From an uncultured Alphaproteobacteria bacterium (GTDB taxonomy: Bacteria > Pseudomonadota > Alphaproteobacteria > Sneathiellales > Sneathiellaceae), in assembly GCA_937910835.1 (NCBI GenBank), contig CALEMG010000035.1, positions 1 to 15,394 of the forward strand: a DNA stretch of 15,394 bases, written 5' to 3'. Made by a program: the position numbers and the translations under genes. Positions 13,640 to 15,394 of the stretch are shown in pieces (within the stretch, counting starts at the first letter, position 1; each line of letters starts with the position of its first letter). The notes below the pieces were generated by a model that worked only from the letters and a program-made list of their open reading frames with translations, was not told the DNA's origin and ran no database searches.

Positions 13640-14509
13640 ATGTCCGACAAGGTTGAAAAAGACGAATTTTCAGGGACCGATACAACGGGCCATGAATGGG
13701 ATGGTATCAAGGAGCTTGACACCCCCATGCCGCGGTGGTGGCTGTGGACGATGTACGGAACCATTATCTGGGCGATCGGTTATTGGATCGTCATGCCTGC
13801 CTGGCCGTTGGTCAGTAGCTATACGGCCGGGTTCCTCGGGTATTCCTCTCGTGGATCATTGGAGCAGGAACTGGCTGAGGCGACTGAGGCGCTCGCTACT
13901 GATCGGGCGGCTCTTGTAACGCTGGAACTCAGCGCCGTAAAGAACAATGATCAGCTCTATCAGTTTGCCCTGCGTGGCGGGAAATCGGCCTTTGCGGTGA
14001 ACTGATCCCTGTGTCATGGATCTGGCGCGCAAGGAGCGCCGGGCTTTCCAAACCTGAATGATGACGATTGGCTGTGGGGCGGGGATGTGGACGCGATCTA
14101 CGAAACCATCAAATATGGCATTCGTTCAGATCATGATGACACGCGGATTGGTGAAATGCCCGCTTTCCTCACCGATGAAATGCTCACGAAAGAGCAGATC
14201 AATGATGTCGCGGAATATGTCCTTTCCCTCTCGGAAGAGCGGGAGGATATGGCCGCCGTTGATCGTGGTCAGGAGGATTTCATGGAAAATTGCGCGTCGT
14301 GCCATGGTGACAAAGCAAAGGGCGGTCGTGATTTCGGCGCGCCAAACTTGACCGATGCGATCTGGTTCTATGGAAAAGACAAGGATATCATTCTTCGAAC
14401 CATATCTCGCGGGCGCAACAATGTGATGCCAGCCTGGATCGATCGGCTGGATGATACGACAATCCGCCAGTTGGCTCTGTATGTGCATTCCCTCGGGGGC
14501 GGGGAGTGA
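13640..14509 (+). CDS. ccoP: cbb3 oxidase subunit III (di-haem cytochrome c) with in-frame UGA at first haem cysteine
   Basis: From ATG 13640 to TGA 14509 the frame is open for 289 codons except TGA at 14003-14005, codon 122. The N-terminal part has a membrane helix (about 33-55, WWLWTMYGTIIWAIGYW) and the FAVN that leads into the first haem site. There the sequence reads UGA-Ser-Leu-Cys125-His126-Gly, so the stop occupies the first Cys of CxxCH. After it the frame continues faultlessly: GFPNLNDDDWLWGG, Met173 (GEMPAF), the second haem CASCH (218-222) and Met263 (NVMPAW). CcoP delivers electrons from cytochrome c to CcoO. If UGA ends translation, only 121 residues without haem result. Selenocysteine, suppression, mutation or error are all possible. 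GAGGAAG precedes ATG. The frame, length and operon position otherwise fit CcoP fully. Confidence 0.85.
14017..14050 (+). other. SECIS-like hairpin 3' of the in-frame UGA in ccoP
   Basis: A 7-bp upper stem, CTGGCGC (14022-14028) with GCGCCGG (14036-14042, one G-U pair), encloses a 7-base loop, GCAAGGA, whose first base is G. A lower 4-bp stem, TGGA (14017-14020) with TCCA (14047-14050), is separated by an internal loop. The apical loop begins 23 bases after the UGA. These values fall in the ranges generally used for bacterial SECIS elements (loop 3-14, G in the first two loop bases, 16-37 bases from UGA). GC-rich coding DNA forms such hairpins by chance, so this is weak support only. Confidence 0.3.
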
Positions 14510-14541
14510 TCGTTTAACCTTTCCATTTTGGAGTAAGGGTT

Positions 14542-15394
14542 GTGGTTAACAGCTCCGTAGAGAATGTCGATGTCCGTCCGGTTAACAAGAAAGAAAACCG
14601 GGCACTATTCGAGAAGCGCGAGAAAATCCAGCCAAAGAAGGCGCGTGGAAACTTCCGCCGCCTGAAATGGATCATCATGGGAGTTACCCTGGCGATCTAT
14701 TATATCACTCCTTGGATTCGCTGGGATCGCGGTGAGAGTGGCCCGGATCAGGCCGTGCTTGTCGATCTTGCACGGGAGCGGTTCTATTTCTTCTTCATCG
14801 AACTCTGGCCGCAGGAGGTGTATTATATCACCGGGCTGCTTATTCTGGCGGCCATTTCGCTGTTTCTGGTGACATCACTCTTCGGGCGCGCGTGGTGCGG
14901 ATATTCCTGCCCCCAAACGGTCTGGACGGATCTTTTCATCTTCGTCGAGCGGCTGGTGGAGGGGGACCGCAATGCTCGCCTGAAGCTGGATAAAGCCCCG
15001 CTGTCGATTTCGAAATTCGGTAAACGGATATTGAAGCATTCAATCTGGATCGTCATCGGTATTCTCACCGGCGGCGCATGGGTTTTCTATTTTGCCGATG
15101 CTCCAACGCTATTACGTGAGCTATTTACTTTTGAAGCGCCAGTTATCGCCTATTCCAGCGTGGCTGTCCTGACCGCAACAACATATGTGTTCGGCGGATT
15201 AATGCGTGAACAGGTTTGCACTTACATGTGTCCCTGGCCGCGGATACAAGGCGCGATGGTGGATGAGGATACGCTGACCGTCACCTATCATAGTGCCCGG
15301 GGAGAGCCGCGCGGACGACATAAGAAAGGGGAGCCCTGGACTGATAGAGGGCATTGCATTGACTGTAATCAATGCGTTGCGGTCTGTCCGATGG
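14542..15394 (+). CDS. ccoG: Cytochrome c oxidase accessory protein CcoG (partial, runs off the window)
   Basis: The frame is open from GTG 14542 to the window edge, about 284 codons. It has an N-terminal soluble stretch, a membrane helix at about 42-58 (LKWIIMGVTLAIYYITPWI) and further helices at about 94-113 and 167-185. Cysteine pairs lie in AWCGYSCPQ (Cys119, Cys123) and VCTYMCPWPR (Cys226, Cys230). A ferredoxin-type motif is beginning, with Cys272, Cys275, Cys278 and Cys282 in CIDCNQCVAVCP. This is the CcoG/RdxA/FixG signature; CcoG is an iron-sulfur protein reported to reduce copper for cbb3 oxidase assembly. It follows ccoP by 32 bases with GGAG and AAGGG ahead of the GTG. Position directly after ccoNOQP is typical, and copper-transporter ccoI genes often follow. 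Confidence 0.93.
   Translation, partial: MVNSSVENVDVRPVNKKENRALFEKREKIQPKKARGNFRRLKWIIMGVTLAIYYITPWIRWDRGESGPDQAVLVDLARERFYFFFIELWPQEVYYITGLLILAAISLFLVTSLFGRAWCGYSCPQTVWTDLFIFVERLVEGDRNARLKLDKAPLSISKFGKRILKHSIWIVIGILTGGAWVFYFADAPTLLRELFTFEAPVIAYSSVAVLTATTYVFGGLMREQVCTYMCPWPRIQGAMVDEDTLTVTYHSARGEPRGRHKKGEPWTDRGHCIDCNQCVAVCPM

Noticed and set aside
14087..14509. Stand-alone mono-haem cytochrome c gene after the ccoP UGA
   Set aside because: Same frame as ccoP, begins in the middle of the first haem domain (after DWLWGGDV), and lacks a signal peptide or ribosome site. It is the rest of ccoP.

Overview
The window looks like a piece of an alphaproteobacterial chromosome. The main reason is the micro-oxic respiration cluster fnr-hemN-ccoNOQP-ccoG, with an FnrL/FnrN-type regulator (C-x2-C-x7-C cluster motif) and a canonical FNR site before ccoN. 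I cannot name a genus from sequence alone. Codon use and base composition look uniform, and I see no insertion sequence, CRISPR array, tRNA, rRNA or other sign of recent transfer.

Layout. (a) 1-1604, plus strand: the 3' end of a zinc-type alcohol dehydrogenase gene, then a mandelate racemase/enolase-superfamily dehydratase, probably a sugar-acid or polyol catabolic pair. (b) 1606-3797, minus strand: a YcbL-type metallo-beta-lactamase-fold hydrolase and a YjgR/DUF853 HerA-like ATPase, convergent with (a) across a single base. (c) 3861-8507: a GcvA-like LysR regulator facing two tandem AidB-like acyl-CoA dehydrogenase genes. The two copies align at the same residue numbers over a full 595 codons, but the first carries an in-frame amber codon (TAG) at codon 108. 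An intrinsic terminator closes this unit. (d) 8783-15394 (runs off the end): an FNR-type oxygen sensor overlapping hemN by ATGA, then a consensus FNR site and the cbb3 oxidase operon ccoN-ccoO-ccoQ-ccoP, with a partial ccoG running past the window edge.

How the genes work together. The FNR-like protein should lose its iron-sulfur cluster in oxygen and bind TTGAT-N4-ATCAA sites when oxygen is low. One such site lies where a class II activator site would lie before ccoN. HemN makes haem without oxygen, CcoNOQP is the high-affinity terminal oxidase that uses the haem, and CcoG helps deliver copper to it. The block is therefore a compact low-oxygen respiration module.

Most notable: ccoP is open from start to stop except for one in-frame UGA (codon 122) that sits exactly where the first cysteine of the first CxxCH haem motif belongs (UGA-Ser-Leu-Cys-His). 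A two-part hairpin meeting loose bacterial SECIS criteria lies just downstream. Selenocysteine recoding is the exciting reading. A point nonsense mutation or base-call error is the sober and more probable one, especially as a second gene in the window also has a lone in-frame stop.
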